Assembly (NCBI RefSeq): GCF_027744825.2
Contig: NC_071347.1
Location: forward strand, 13,081,501 to 13,145,500
Origin: Synchiropus splendidus
Lineage: Eukaryota > Chordata > Actinopteri > Syngnathiformes > Callionymidae
Direction of reading: 5' to 3'
DNA: 64,000 bases
Position numbers and translations under genes: made by a program. Positions within the stretch are counted from its first letter, which is position 1, and every line of letters begins with the position of its first letter. Of the stretch, positions 16,983 to 29,169 are shown in pieces. The notes beneath the pieces are model-generated. The model had not been told where the DNA came from and did not search any database. It worked only from the letters and a program-made list of their open reading frames with translations.

Positions 16983-17764
16983 TTGAATAATAAATAGTTT
17001 CGTAGTAGTATTGTTTTGTGGTGTGTAGTGTGCTATAACCAATCTCCCTGACTCAGCATGTTCTCCCTTGCTCTCATGTGCCCTGACATAAATGCTCTAA
17101 GTTAACAGCTCGCCCAACCATTTTATTTCAGAACCAACAAAATCACCTTGTAATATTGTGTTCCCGCCCTCCAGCAGCGACACAGCAGCGCTGCAGCTGA
17201 AGAGAGCTCCAAATTAGATTTACCTTTTCTTAATGGGCCCCTGTCAGCCTCCAGCCCGGGGCCCCTGCTGCAGCGTGATGGTTGTCCAGCCAAGAGGAGC
17301 CTCAGATAAAGCTCATCGCAGGTGTTGCCTGGCACTTATGCAACCCAGTCTACATCGTCCGGTGGGACTTAAGCCGATTATTTAAATGAGACTCAAACAT
17401 TGTGTTAGTGACTCACATCAAAGAGGCGTGGACTGAGGTTTGCTGTTTGAAAAACACAAAAGTAAATGGCTGGGATCAGTTTGTTTACATTTATAAAACT
17501 TCTCATCCTCCTCCTCCGTATCATCATCATCGTTTTGTTCAGAATATATTTTTGATAGTTCTAATGTTAGTGTGTGAATAGAGTTTATGGACTGTGCACC
17601 ACTAATGCAAATTCTAGTAGGTGTTTCGGTGCACATGAAATGTTGTTTACTCATTTCTGCTAATCCCTGTAATGGTGAGGGGCTGAAGCAAAAAGTGGGG
17701 GACAGGCCACTATTCCACCACACCCACAGACCAACACATTTATGAAATGTGTTGGTTTTATAGA

Positions 17765-17995
17765 TTTATTTATCTTCAACCACTTGTTCCCATATGGGGG
17801 TGACAGAGGGCCGGAGCCTGTCCCAGTTACTTTGGACAAGAGGAGAGGGACTTCTCCAATACTCTACAGACAATTTAGAGTACTCAGCTTCTGTTTGCTT
17901 TTGGAAAGTGGGAGGAAACCAGAGTGTACAGAGTAAATCCAGCATCGTGGGTAGAACACAGATGCTCCACACAGAAAGGACTGCGGTTGCTCCAA
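17765..17995 (+). mobile_element. L2-like retroposon 3' tail, degraded
   Basis: Contains in order ggccggagcctgtcccag, then gtgggaggaaacc and ctccacacagaaagg. These phrases, in this order, are characteristic of the common fish L2-type LINE 3' region. Family assignment is from memory of the motif, not a search. Confidence 0.6.
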
Positions 17996-20900
17996 GCTGG
18001 ATGCTGCCTAAAGGCCCATTTATGCTCCCTTTAAGTACAAAATTGTTACCGTCACTGATCCGTATTTCCATGCCTTCTTTGTGTTGGTATTGCTTTTCAC
18101 CAATATGTCCACCAGGGGGAGCAGCCCAGAGTCAAAAATGTATGACAAGAACAACATCCAAAACCAACATGTGGAAGAAGTATTGATGACGTACCTCTAG
18201 CACAAAAGAGGAAACAGAGGCAGCGTTGTGGGAGATGTTGGCTAACTAAATCGCGACTGGAGGACCGCAAATTTCTGCCATTGTTATGTCTTCTTCATGT
18301 CTCATTGGAGCTACGTATAGGGTAGCAGCAGCAACACTGCCCCCCACGGTTTCTGGTGGTACTGTTCCATTTTTGTCCGTAACCTTTGTGAAAAACGTAC
18401 AGAAATACGGACAAAATGAACATAAATAATTTAAATTGAAAAATGTAAAATGTGATACAACGTGAGGCCTGAGTAAATACTAGTAACGGATACACAGTAT
18501 AATAAATACGAAGATGCTGTAAATCTGTTGTAAATCTGATTCCGTATTTGATGTCGCACACAGCCTCGCCATTTAAACACCGAGCATTATTGGATTAATG
18601 TAGCGAGAAACTCAAAAGTAGAAATGTCCTCTGAGCATCCTTAACTGTCGAGATTAAATACACAACTGTCGTGCCAAAACCGTGATGCCTAGATTATAGA
18701 GTGGACACAGCCATTTGTATTCTGCCAAGGTGTACTACGTAACACTCCCCACGAAACAGAGACATTTTTGCTGTTCTGAAGTGTTTATTTATGGAAGCAG
18801 AGTAAGAAAGGCAGAAAGATGGCAGGTTGTGATTAAAGTGTTCTTTGTTGAGGATGAAAATAAATCACACTTTAAAGCGCATTGCGAGTCTAAATCAAAA
18901 CCTCCTTTTTTGTGAATAATGGCTGCAGCTGTGTCGATGTGGCTGCCGACTGTGTTTGCACTTGAGTCCTTTTTTGCTTTTTTTTGCCGTCAGTGCGTTC
19001 GTGTGTGTCTGTCTGATTATGGTGTACAGATAGGCCATTACCCATGCGTTAGAATAGGAGCAGCTTAATAGACGACAAAGGATGCAAGGCCAGGATGAGT
19101 CGTAGCCAGTGTCCTCTCCTTCCGGTCACATCAATAGTGCCATCTGTGAGTTTGACCACTTCATTCACAAAACCAATACCCCAGTGGAATGAGCCCAGGA
19201 GATGCGCAGCTGCAGCGTGTTCAATTGGCAGAAAAACACAAGGGGCTATCGTGATATCTCCTTCCATGGTGTTGTTTTCGTTTATCTCTGAGGCGCGTGG
19301 GTGTGCGATCGGAAAATATCACACAAAATATCTGAGAATCTGAGGGATTTTTTTTAAAAAACTATGCAAGAATGATTGACACGCTGGTAATGACTCTCAC
19401 TCCAGAGCTGCCGTTTTCACATTCAACCGATCAATGCCTCGGAAATTGAATGATCAATGTGGGAAATGTCAACGGAGGTTAATCATTGGAGATTTTGTTT
19501 TTAGCCAATTATTTATTTCCACAACCGGAGACGTCACAGATGCTTGTCGGACGAGCAAACCAGAATATAAACTGGTCTTGTTTGACTGAGTCACTGTCAT
19601 TAAAAGCATGTGTATCTTCAACTCTGACACTTTTAACTCTACTTCCAGTCTTTAGGTTTTGAACCCAGCATCATGGCCGACCTCACAGCCATCTTGTTAA
19701 CCTTCCATTTCACTTCGTCCTTTCCACCCTGTCTTCACTCTCATCTTCACCTCACAACTTATAATCTTAAGTATTTTTCATTTCATATCCCAAACCTAAA
19801 GGTCAAAATGCTGCTGATCATAATGTCTGTGGTGCAAGTTGCATCAAGATTCTGCCTCGCCACCGAACAAGAAGCTCATCCTCTCAGCCAGAAATCTGAT
19901 CAGGTGATAAAACAAAGTGAGAACATAACAAGAAGAAAGCAGCAGCACCACTCATGACATGAAAGTACATCAGAATGATGGTGGTTTTATGCTTTTTCAA
20001 CAGTAGAATCCTAAAAGAAACACTAGAATAACATGACATGTACATGACCACGGCTCACGGAATTGAAGTTCGCCACATGGGCACTTGACGGAACAGACCA
20101 GGTTGGAGAATGGAGTGAAAATGACTTCTCAATATTAGTGTATTTATTATTTATCCCTTTGCCTCATTCGTTCTCTTTCTGTTTGCTTCTTGACTGGCTA
20201 CTTTCTGCTCAACGACACATTTCAAGAGCCGATTATCGGCCATTTTCAGAGCCGATTATCGGCATGATTTTACTCCTTGCACACCCCAGACATAAGGATA
20301 GAAGAATTATGATAATCATGGGTTTACCATCTGTGGTCGAAAAGGAGCAAAATCAGGACAAAAATGATTGTTATGTGTGTGGCCCACATTATGTACTTTA
20401 TGACTCAAGGGGCGAGATCGATGGGTCTTTTCAAGTCTCCTAAAATATTAACAAGTAAAACACATCTCGGCTGATGCGTTCCAATTCAGCTTTTGTGTGT
20501 CTGTCATCGTCCATATCAGGCCGAAGTCACATGACCGAATCCAGTTCAAGATTTCAAACGTCATCGATATGAAATTTCAATTGATCCACTGAAATACAAT
20601 CATCTGCCGCTTCCATTTTTAAACACAGGCGTTTTCCATTCTAACTCGAGCGTTTGCAGCACTAAAACTAAATGCTACACAATCACATTTGATGTTGTTC
20701 TGTGGGTACACATCCTCTCTGGTAAATGTCACACTGACAAGCACAAAGTCTGGTCACCACAGTCCTTCCCCCAGGGGTTCCAGCACTGCCACTTCCTCTC
20801 AAGTGTACTATGATCACAACCAGAAGTCTTTTGCTGCCATTTCCCTCGCAGCACCGAGGGTTGAAGAGGTTGACTATAGTGGACTGATGAGACACCTGCA

Positions 20901-21074
20901 TCATTTTTTGTCAGATCCCCCTCATGCCGTCCACCACTCCAGTTGGGTCTCGCTCTGCTGTGCTCAATACAAATCTGCAAAAGTGTCATGTTGGATGTGT
21001 AGTAAGCGCTGAGGGCAACGGTTGCTCTCTGTTGTCTTACAAATATGTTTTGATCATTTAAAGTGAACCACTGA

Positions 21075-21125
21075 AAAGCCAGGTCTGGGGGCCACATACG
21101 GCCCTCTGGCTGAATTTATCCAGCG
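21075..21125. repeat. GGGGGCCACATACGGCC-type interspersed repeat fragment
   Basis: Short remnant carrying gggggccacatacggccc. Related copies occur near 33797, 35336, 37690 and 46625. It resembles fragments of non-autonomous hAT-type DNA transposons, but I could not confirm the family. Confidence 0.45.
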
Positions 21126-21939
21126 CTAAACTGAGCTGGGTGGGATGTTCTGAGTGTTGTCACTGTTTCAAGTCCAGCTGTTGGTATTTTTTATTTATTT
21201 AATATATCTTAAAGCATTCCATAGTACTTCCTTCCATTGTTTTTTTTAATTGTATGTTTATGTGCAATGAATTCGATTTGAAATTGTTCAACTAAATAAG
21301 ATGGGAATTATCATTTTATTTTATTTTTTTCATTTTTTAATTCATTTGTTGTTATTTGTCAACCTTAGAACTGGCTTGATTTGTTGGTTTGTTAGATAAT
21401 GAAAAATATGTCTGTATAATGCAACCACACCTTTTGATACACAAAAGAACATGTTTCCAAGAATTTCAATGAGAAAACTCGAGACTGAGTCAAATTTTAC
21501 AGTTTTTTTGTTTTATTATTGTTATTATTATTGTTATTATTATTATTAATGTGTTTTCTGACATCGTTTTGGTTTTGTTACATTTTTGATGTTTTTTAAT
21601 TGACATGTATTCGACAGTTGTTAACAGTTATCTAAAATATAACTTTTTATATACAGTTAAACACTTGAACAGGAATCAAGCCTGTAACTTGTTCAGTAAG
21701 AAAATGTTGTGGGTTTATAACTTTCAGGACTATCTTTCTAACAAATCTAAAAAAATAATAATGATTATGATCATATGCCCACACGTCCATGTTAATCATT
21801 TAACATCATATATCGAAGGGTCGTTCTTTTTTTCCACTCTTTGTTTTTGGTATTCAAGCGTTCGTCACCGCTCGATTGCTGAGCAAAATGTGAGAACTAA
21901 GGTTTCCTCGGGACTTGAATGCATCACAATGCCTTCGCT

Positions 21940-22110
21940 GGTCCACTGACCAATCAGAGCCCTGCATGCTGCGGCGCGTGTACTGTTCGCGCGTGGGGCT
22001 TTATTGAAGACGCGTGAGCTCGTGTCCCGTCCATCTGAGCGGTGAGGCCACTGAAATCAACCGAAAACGCTCCGCTCGTTCGGTCATTTACTGCAGCGCG
22101 AGCCGGGTAA
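21940..22110 (+). promoter_or_regulatory. Candidate nap1l4 promoter and non-coding first exon region
   Basis: CpG-richer stretch beginning about 850 bp upstream of the nap1l4 ATG, with a CCAAT box (gaCCAATCAG, 21950-21954) and no TATA box. A possible donor GG|GTAACG lies near 22107. The exon holding the ATG has an acceptor at 22767-22768, so an upstream 5'UTR exon must exist. Its exact limits are inferred. Confidence 0.5.
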
Positions 22111-22790
22111 CGTGAGAGTGTGACCCCGTTATTGGTCAACTGTCCTGGAAGCTGCGAGCTGCGTTCCCCGTGTTGTTATTTTCACCCCTGAAGCTAACTG
22201 CTATTAGCTTGTTAGCAAGCGGCGGGCTAACCGAGAAAGGAGGGGGAAAGTGCGTTTTGTTTTTGACAACATGCTTCTATTCGGCGCGCCGCTAAATCTC
22301 CACGCAAATCTAGAAGTGTTTCTCGTTCTGTTTGGTCGGAAATTGTGTAAGACAATGCGCAGAAGTGGTTTTGCTTAGCACGTTGTTGGCGAGTTGGTTG
22401 TGTTTCTGACACCGCCCTGCTTTATTGTTGCCCCTAAGATCGGTTTATACGAGTGATAAAACCTCGGTGTACAGTTTTTATTGTTGCAGGTTTCGATACA
22501 GTGACTGCCACGTTCTGTTGCCGTAGAAATGTTAGTTTAAATTAGCTGGTAAGCGGAGGCCAGCTGTCGTTAGCATGCCAGTGCGTCATCGGCCTGCGTT
22601 TGTCAAACACCAGCTATTTCATTCACTGATCGTCCTTTCCACTCGAGTTCCGAGGCAGCACCGGCTTATCCGTGCTCTAGGTCTAAAACTGATGACCTAT
22701 TGACCTCCTCCTCACGCTGCTATCACTTCGATGACGGTCTTTAATAACGGCATTTCTGTTTGTCACAGAGCAAGAACCTGTCATCTGGTC

Positions 22791-25700
22791 ATGGAAGGCA
22801 ATAAAGGTAAGTGCGTTTGTTTACTGACGACTTTGTCTGCAAAGAAATATTGTTGTTTGCCGTAAAGGTGGACTGCAGGTTTGATTTAAACTCATGGTTA
22901 TTTTTGTCCAATAAGTACTGGCATGGTTTCCCAATTAGACATTTGCCACCGTCCAGGTCATTGTACTTAAAGGATTTAATAAGGCAATCCAGGCGACTGG
23001 CTTGCTGCTTTTGGAAGAAAGGTGAACATATTAAAGTTGATACGTTGCCTCGCTTCAAGCCTCCCCCTGTTTCCCAGTGACTGTACGTAAACTGTGACAC
23101 AATTTAGCACCAGTTTATAGGTCTAGAACTTTCAGTTCCTTATAACTTGTTCTCTGAAGAACCTGAATGTCATCAAATGTGAGTTTCAAATACACTCTAC
23201 CTGTCTGTATATTTGTTAAGGCTACTTCTGTGTGTGTGTGGAATATACCATCTAGTTGTTCTCGTAGTTAACTTGCAGCTGAGCAATGAAATCCATTGTT
23301 ACCTTACTCTTTTGTGACACTGCCCACGGTCAACAACATTACAGACATTTTTCGATCGCAAGAACATACAAATACACAACTCAGGAAATAGAACAGTGTG
23401 GAAAATTCTGTTCAAGTTTTGAGAATGAATCTAGTCCACATACTATATGTACAATAAAATCTCCATCTTCCTTATGGCTAATTCCCATTCCAAAATGCAA
23501 AAAGCAATACTCAACAAATACTCGCGATAGATGCTCATTCTGGTGCATTTTCCTGCAGGTAAAGGAGACACAGGAATCCAGAACCCATCCGGACAGGGGG
23601 ACAAACCTGTCGGCTTCCAGTTTCTGGAGAGGTGGGTTTAGTTATGATGTATACCTCAATGTTGATGTGTTTGTTTTGACAGGGACACTACTTGTCTTTG
23701 TTGATGTGGGCATTTATGTTTTGTTAGTTGTATGAAGTGGATACATGAATCCCTGATTGTATGTCCCTCCTTTAAAACTGTCAAACATAATTATCACAGT
23801 ATTCTCTGTGTCTGTTGCTTCCGCAAGGATTGGTTCCAAGCCTGCCAGGCAAGTGTTTCACCTGTGAATCAAAACCTGTTTATGAGGTTGTTGATTTCTG
23901 TTGTGGCGGTTATTTATTTATGTATTTTTTAATACTTGACCTATTTCCTTTGTGTAGCGATTTTCGTGTTTGTAATAAACTATTTAAATCGGATGTAAAG
24001 GTGTCTACTATATTGCAGGGCTGGGAGGGTTGTTGTAAGCAAAATTTAAATGAACATTAAATACAATTTTACAAACCTGCTCATATGCTGGCAAGGTCAT
24101 TTGACGAAAACCAGATCAGGTGTATATTACCACCTGGTTTCACATGCCCAATATCAAATACAGTGTGTTACCAGGGTTGTGGATTTTAATCATATAAAGG
24201 ACCAACTCCCAATGTATTGTCCAGGCCTTTTCTGTAACCAGTTAGTGAAGGAGTCCAGTGTTGTCGAGTGCAACCTGATATTAAAGTGTCCAGTGGAGGG
24301 TGAATTAAACCCAACGTTACTGGAATCAGATCTGAATTGCTGTAACACTGACTCTTTATCTAAATGTGCCCTTGCCAGTGAAGTACAAGTTTAAAACATT
24401 TCAAACGTGGTTTCCGAACATGAGTGTTTTGCTCAGTATTTGATGACCAAGTGGATTGTTTCCTTGTTTGTAGCATGCTTCCTAAAGCAGTGAAGAGGCG
24501 AGTGCACGCTTTGAAAAGGCTACAGCTACAATGTGCCAACATTGAAGCAAAGTTTTATGAAGAAGTCCATGAGCTTGAGAGGAAGTATGCAGCACTCTAT
24601 CAACCACATTTCGACAAGGTACCGCAAATGTTTGACACTCTTCTGCCCTTTACTTTAATATAAACTTGTTTAATCATGTATCAACATTTTGTCTGGGGTT
24701 GAAAGTTATTGCCATGTTATAGATACACCTTACCATTAAATCTTCCTGGTGGGAACCAGATACCATTTGTTTTATACTGCATTTGGTGCTGAAATAAAAA
24801 CTATCGCAGCAAGTAGTCAACTGTTCCTTTGTCAGTGGGGACTATTTCCAGAGTTGGTGACAAGAACAGAGCCATTCATAGTTGCAGTGTGACAGATGAC
24901 TGACAGCTGAACCCAGGCTGCACCTGTCAGTGCACGTTTTGTAGCGACAAGATTTTCCTGACAATTGTTGGTTTTCCAAATGAGCTTAACTGCTATGCTA
25001 ATGTGTGTGTGTTTGTGCTACAATCTTTTTTCATTTCATTTTTATTTTTTTGTTCCGTAGAGGAGAGAGATTGTCACAGGCTCAGTGGAACCCACAGACG
25101 AGGAGTGCGAGTGGCACAGCGACAGAGATGAAGAGGAGGAATTAGCTGTAAGTCGAGTGTTTTCTTCATCAGATTTTCACATTAAAATGTTTTTTTTTTC
25201 TGAGTGCTAGTACACAGTTGGCTGAAGATATTTTCCCTTTCTGTTAGGAGGGAGTCAAGGACAAGGTTTCTATTGAGGACACAAAAAAAGAGGATGCAAC
25301 ACCAGAGAATGATCCCAAGGGCATCCCTGAGTTCTGGCTCACCATATTCAAAAGTGTGGACATGCTGAGTGACATGCTCCAGGTCCGTCTCACTTACTCA
25401 CTTGGTTCTCCTTCATCACATTTTACGGTGTTTTTTCTCAAATTCGTATTGTCTGTCGATCCCTTGCAACAGGAGCACGATGAGCCCATTCTGCAGCACC
25501 TGAAAGATATTCAAGTCAAGTTCTCTGAACCAGGGCAGCCAATGGTTGGTGTTCAACTGAGGAATTGATTCTGAAATACGTTGCAGTAATTCGTGTTTTA
25601 AGGAACATCTTTTGCTCCCCAGAGTTTCACATTAGAGTTCCACTTTGAGCCCAATGGCTACTTCAACAACGCAGTCCTCACTAAAGTCTACAAGATGAAG

Positions 25701-27997
25701 TCGGAGCCCGACTCCACAGACCCCTTTTCATTTGAGGGCCCAGAAATCGTCGACTGTGAAGGGTAGGCAGAGCATTTGACACGTGTACACATCCTCCCCC
25801 TTGTGACATCTTGTGTTGTCATTTCCTGGCTGCAGTTGCCAGATCGACTGGCACAAAGGGAAGGACGTGACGGTGAAAACTATCAAGAAGAAGCAGAAGC
25901 ATAAAGGCCGCGGCACCGTTCGCACCGTGACCAAGCAGGTTCCCAACGACTCTTTCTTCAACTTCTTCAACCCGGTCAAAGGTGAGCAGTGAATCCAAAA
26001 TGACGCCGCAGCTAACGATCAGATTTCATGGAAATCTTCTCACTGCGAGTAGCTAAACTCACCTGTAGAGGGCGCCACATCCGCAGCTTTTAAGTGATTG
26101 CAGCCAATGGTGGCTCTCACAATCTGAAGTTGTCATTCGTTTGAGTCTTTAGTTTTTTCTGAAAAGTTGAATTTTTTTTTTCCTTGTGTTGGAAGTCCCT
26201 ATCAGAAACGCTTGCTGTCACTTTATATTTGTCTGTGATCTCAATAGTCATTGTATTTGTTATTATATCTTTGTATCATTAACTGAAATATATATCTGAC
26301 CTGACATGCATAATAAACAATGTCTTCAGTCTAAGTTGAGCAGCAAACTACATGCTCCCATCAGACAGACGTGTCCGGACCCATCCTGTCGTTGACCTGA
26401 ACAAATAATGGCTGGCTGGTTCAGTCTTGCCTCAACTTATGACTGCGAGCTAAAAATAGATCTGTTGAGCGTGTTCGAGGCGTGGCGCTCTTGAGGTGGG
26501 ACGCCCTTCGGTTATTGAGCCATCACCCACTTAACATTTCTGTAAGCCCTGTGTTACGGCTGCACCTTCCCAGAATTTGTTAGAGTGGCAAATATCAACT
26601 ATTTATGGCTCAAAAACGCTTCTATTCCTCTCCCGGAATCATGTTTGAGCATGTTTGTGTTTCGCTTGTGCTCCCACACTTTCTTAATGCGCCAAATTTG
26701 GCGCAAAAATATCCAAGTGTTTAAGGTTCTTAAGAGTTTAATTTTGTTTTTCTTCATTTTCAGCTTCGCCTGATGGTGAATTGGTGAGCAAAAATCCACC
26801 CTGGCTTTTTAAACGATGATCTCAATGTCCATGTCAAAACTGTGTTATTGTGCTCGAACAGGACGAAGACTCTGAGTTCACTTTAGCCACAGACTTTGAG
26901 ATCGGCCACTTCTTCCGCGAGAGAATAGTCCCCAGAGCCGTGCTGTATTTCACCGGGGAAGCCCTGGAAGACGACGAGAGCGTGAGTGTTCGCTGTTGAG
27001 CACAGTCCCAGCTGGCCTCCGCTAACATGTGTCCCTTTTGTTGCTGCAGTTTGAAGAGGAGGAGATGGACGAAGGAGATGAGGTTGGTAGTTGGAGTTCA
27101 CTGTGTATTTTGGTAAGAGCTTTTGTCTTTATCTCCCTTTCTGTTCTACAGGATGGAGACGAAGAAGGCGACGAGGACGACGATGAAGATGAGGGAGACA
27201 TCGATCCCACGGTACGAGAGTGTTTCAGTGCTTGAAAATAGTTTGTTTAAATGGGCCCTCTTCAATTGAAATAAAACAGCAGACAGCTCCTACATTTACA
27301 CGTTGTCGATGAACCGCTGTGTCCGTCCAAGTCAATAAACGCGTCACGTATGAAGGGACTTCAGCTGCTTCTGCAGATAAGCCGCCTGTGAAATAATAGA
27401 ACTGAGTTAAGCAACCAGGCCAGTAGTGTAGCCTGAAGCAGGAGGAGTGTCTGAGCTGCGATTCCTGGGAGGGAACCTTGGTGAGCAGGCGATGGATGGT
27501 GACGTCTCAGCCAATGTCAAATAAGGGATGTGAGCCTGTTATCTGAGGCTCTCACGTTGGCTTCATCGTCCCCTCCTGTTGGCCACTTCAGCTTCTCAGC
27601 CAGTTGTTTATGTGTTCAGTCAGCAATAGTTCTCCTCCTGTCTCATGTGATGATTAATGTTTCCTTTCCCTGTCTCTCCCTGGATCCTTCCCGTTACAGG
27701 CATAAGCTTATTCCACCCATGCATATGTAGGTAAGGGAGAACCCTGTAGCTCACGCCCCCTGGCTGCCTGTCTTTTCCTCTCTCTGATCAGACTTGTAGC
27801 TGAAGGTGGTTAGACCCTTTGATCTGCCTCTCCTCACCCGGCTTTAACTTCCTCTTCTGTCAAACCAGGTTAACAATAGTCACCTCCTCCTTCCTCCTGC
27901 TGCTTCTTGTCAACATCCCGCTGTCGACTGGCTTCCTCACGTCTCTCTCTCCCCGCAGAAAGAGCCACCTCAGCCTGCGGAATGCAAACAGCAGTAA
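22791..27997 (+). CDS. nap1l4: Nucleosome assembly protein 1-like 4 (histone chaperone), complete
   Basis: NAP-family chaperone binding core and linker histones and shuttling between cytoplasm and nucleus. Coding exons: 22791-22806, 23559-23631, 24474-24618, 25061-25147, 25248-25382, 25473-25544, 25623-25762, 25836-25981, 26764-26783, 26862-26981, 27050-27082, 27152-27211 and 27959-27997. Phases agree throughout, giving 361 residues. The body is typical: LPKAVKRRV, IEAKFYEEVHELERKYAALY, KGIPEFW, KKKQKHKGRGTVRTVTKQVP (nuclear-localisation-like), SFFNFFNP, FEIGHFFRERIVPRAVLYFTG, then an acidic tail and a C-terminal CKQQ (CAAX-like, as in NAP1L1). The N-terminus is shorter than human (375 aa) and lacks the conserved MQNP...LAALQERL segment. 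A 21-nt in-frame microexon at 23828-23848 may be added, giving 368 aa. NAP1L4 rather than NAP1L1 is chosen from KQVPNDSFFNFFNP and synteny with phlda2. Confidence 0.93.
23828..23848 (+). other. Possible 21-nt nap1l4 microexon with GC donor
   Basis: Acceptor CCGCAAG before 23828 and donor CCAG|GCAAGTG after 23848, the GC-donor consensus. Its 21 nt keep the frame between the exons at 23559 and 24474 and would add IGSKPA plus one changed junction residue before SMLPKAVKRR. Without it, splicing is still in frame. Not proven. Confidence 0.35.
27700..27730 (+). other. Possible alternative nap1l4 cassette exon with early stop
   Basis: A long pyrimidine tract and acceptor GTTACAG precede 27700, and a strong donor GTAG|GTAAGG follows 27730. 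Included after the exon ending at 27211 it would read GCA TAA, ending the protein without the CKQQ tail. Splicing is inferred from site strength only. Confidence 0.3.
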
Positions 27998-29160
27998 CCA
28001 CGGCGAACGTTGACAACGGAGACCTGCTGCCCATCAAATCAGATACTGGCCACTCGGCAAGTTCCCCTTATGAACTCTGGATGAAACGCAATAGGACACA
28101 ACCTGCGTTTATATTTGTGCATGACCGTTTCAGTTTTTTTTCTTTCTTTTTTTGTCTTGCATTGCTGTTTTTCGTTTGCCTTCATGACACCAGAGGCGAA
28201 CACTCACACCCTGACCTCACATTGGAGCTGCAGAGAAGATCAAATGCAAGTGTAGGAGAAGGTCGCATCCCATCTCTAGATCTTAGGAGAAATAAATCAG
28301 TTACTCAGGGTTTTTTTATGCCAACAAGCGTTAGTTTACCGGAAACCTGCTGAACAAAATTGACTTCACTGGGGTTGTTCACTGTTTGTTTCTCTTTTGT
28401 TATATATATATATATATATATCTCAAAAAATGTGTCATTTCATTAGCTTTTTGGTTTTTTTTTTTTTTTTTTTTTAATATTCACTGTCATGTCATTGGAC
28501 TATTTATTCTGGTGTCATGCCGTCGGGTGAAGTTGGTGCATCTTAGAGCTGGACTGAACTGAAGACTGCCAATAGTGTGAATTGAATTGAAAACCTTTAA
28601 AATGAAAAGCACTTGTTCTACAGAAAGATCCGTCTAATGTTTCTCCCCTCGCAACACTTACCCCGACAAATTGGACTGATGGCCACTCTTGAATTCTGCT
28701 GTTGCTCTAGTTTCCTTTGCCAAAATGAAAGATGGCGCCGCCCTCTGTTCTTTTAACGTTTGCCAATTGTCCTTAACCTTATGTAACTAATGACAGCAAA
28801 GGTTTAAATATACAAATATTTCTGTTGATGTACGATAATTCAGTAGAATGTTTGTGGAAAAACTAATGTAACACATTGCCAATGTATTTTATACTGCCCT
28901 CGGGTTTCGGTTGTCGCCTGCTCGTCAAATGATCCCCGCCCGCCCCTCTCCCCGGCCCCCTTCCCTTCGAGAACGTACGATCGCAAGTCGTGTTGGACAG
29001 AGAACTCCGCGCCACCGTGTTCCAACCCTCAACATTGGCATGTGTGCAGCGATGGCCTTAACTGGTTCTTATTCACAATTTGTTATATTTGCAATATTTC
29101 TTTTCAATTTGTACAAAGTTAGTTAAGATATTCTATTAAAGTTGTGCGACATGGACACGG
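27998..29160 (+). other. nap1l4 3'UTR
   Basis: Non-coding 3' region of nap1l4 with a short (TA)n tract near 28400-28420 and a poly(T) run near 28458-28475. An ATTAAA poly(A) signal sits at 29135-29140. The open frames inside it are chance. Confidence 0.7.
29135..29140 (+). terminator. Candidate poly(A) signal of nap1l4
   Basis: ATTAAA, the common variant signal, about 1.14 kb after the nap1l4 stop. A canonical AATAAA at about 28291 could serve a shorter transcript. Confidence 0.55.
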
Positions 29161-29169
29161 TTGTCGGTC

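Larger units (their letters stand above)
11420..21930. other. th-nap1l4 intergenic interval, no gene recognised
   Basis: About 10.5 kb upstream of both th and nap1l4, so it may hold regulatory DNA for either gene. I found no convincing exon. It contains (CTGT)n near 12981-13006, a short (CAG)5 near 13530, an impure triplet-repeat field (14268-14730), a tetranucleotide inverted repeat (15298-15530), an (ATTTTT)n tract (16896-16982), an L2-like retroposon tail (17765-17995), a paired GCCGATTATCGGC motif at about 20229-20266, and a GGGCCACAT-type repeat piece (21075-21125). Confidence 0.65.

Noticed and set aside
20229..20266. Two copies of GCCGATTATCGGC
   Set aside because: Palindromic pair that may be a decayed transposon end. 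Too short and isolated to call a feature.
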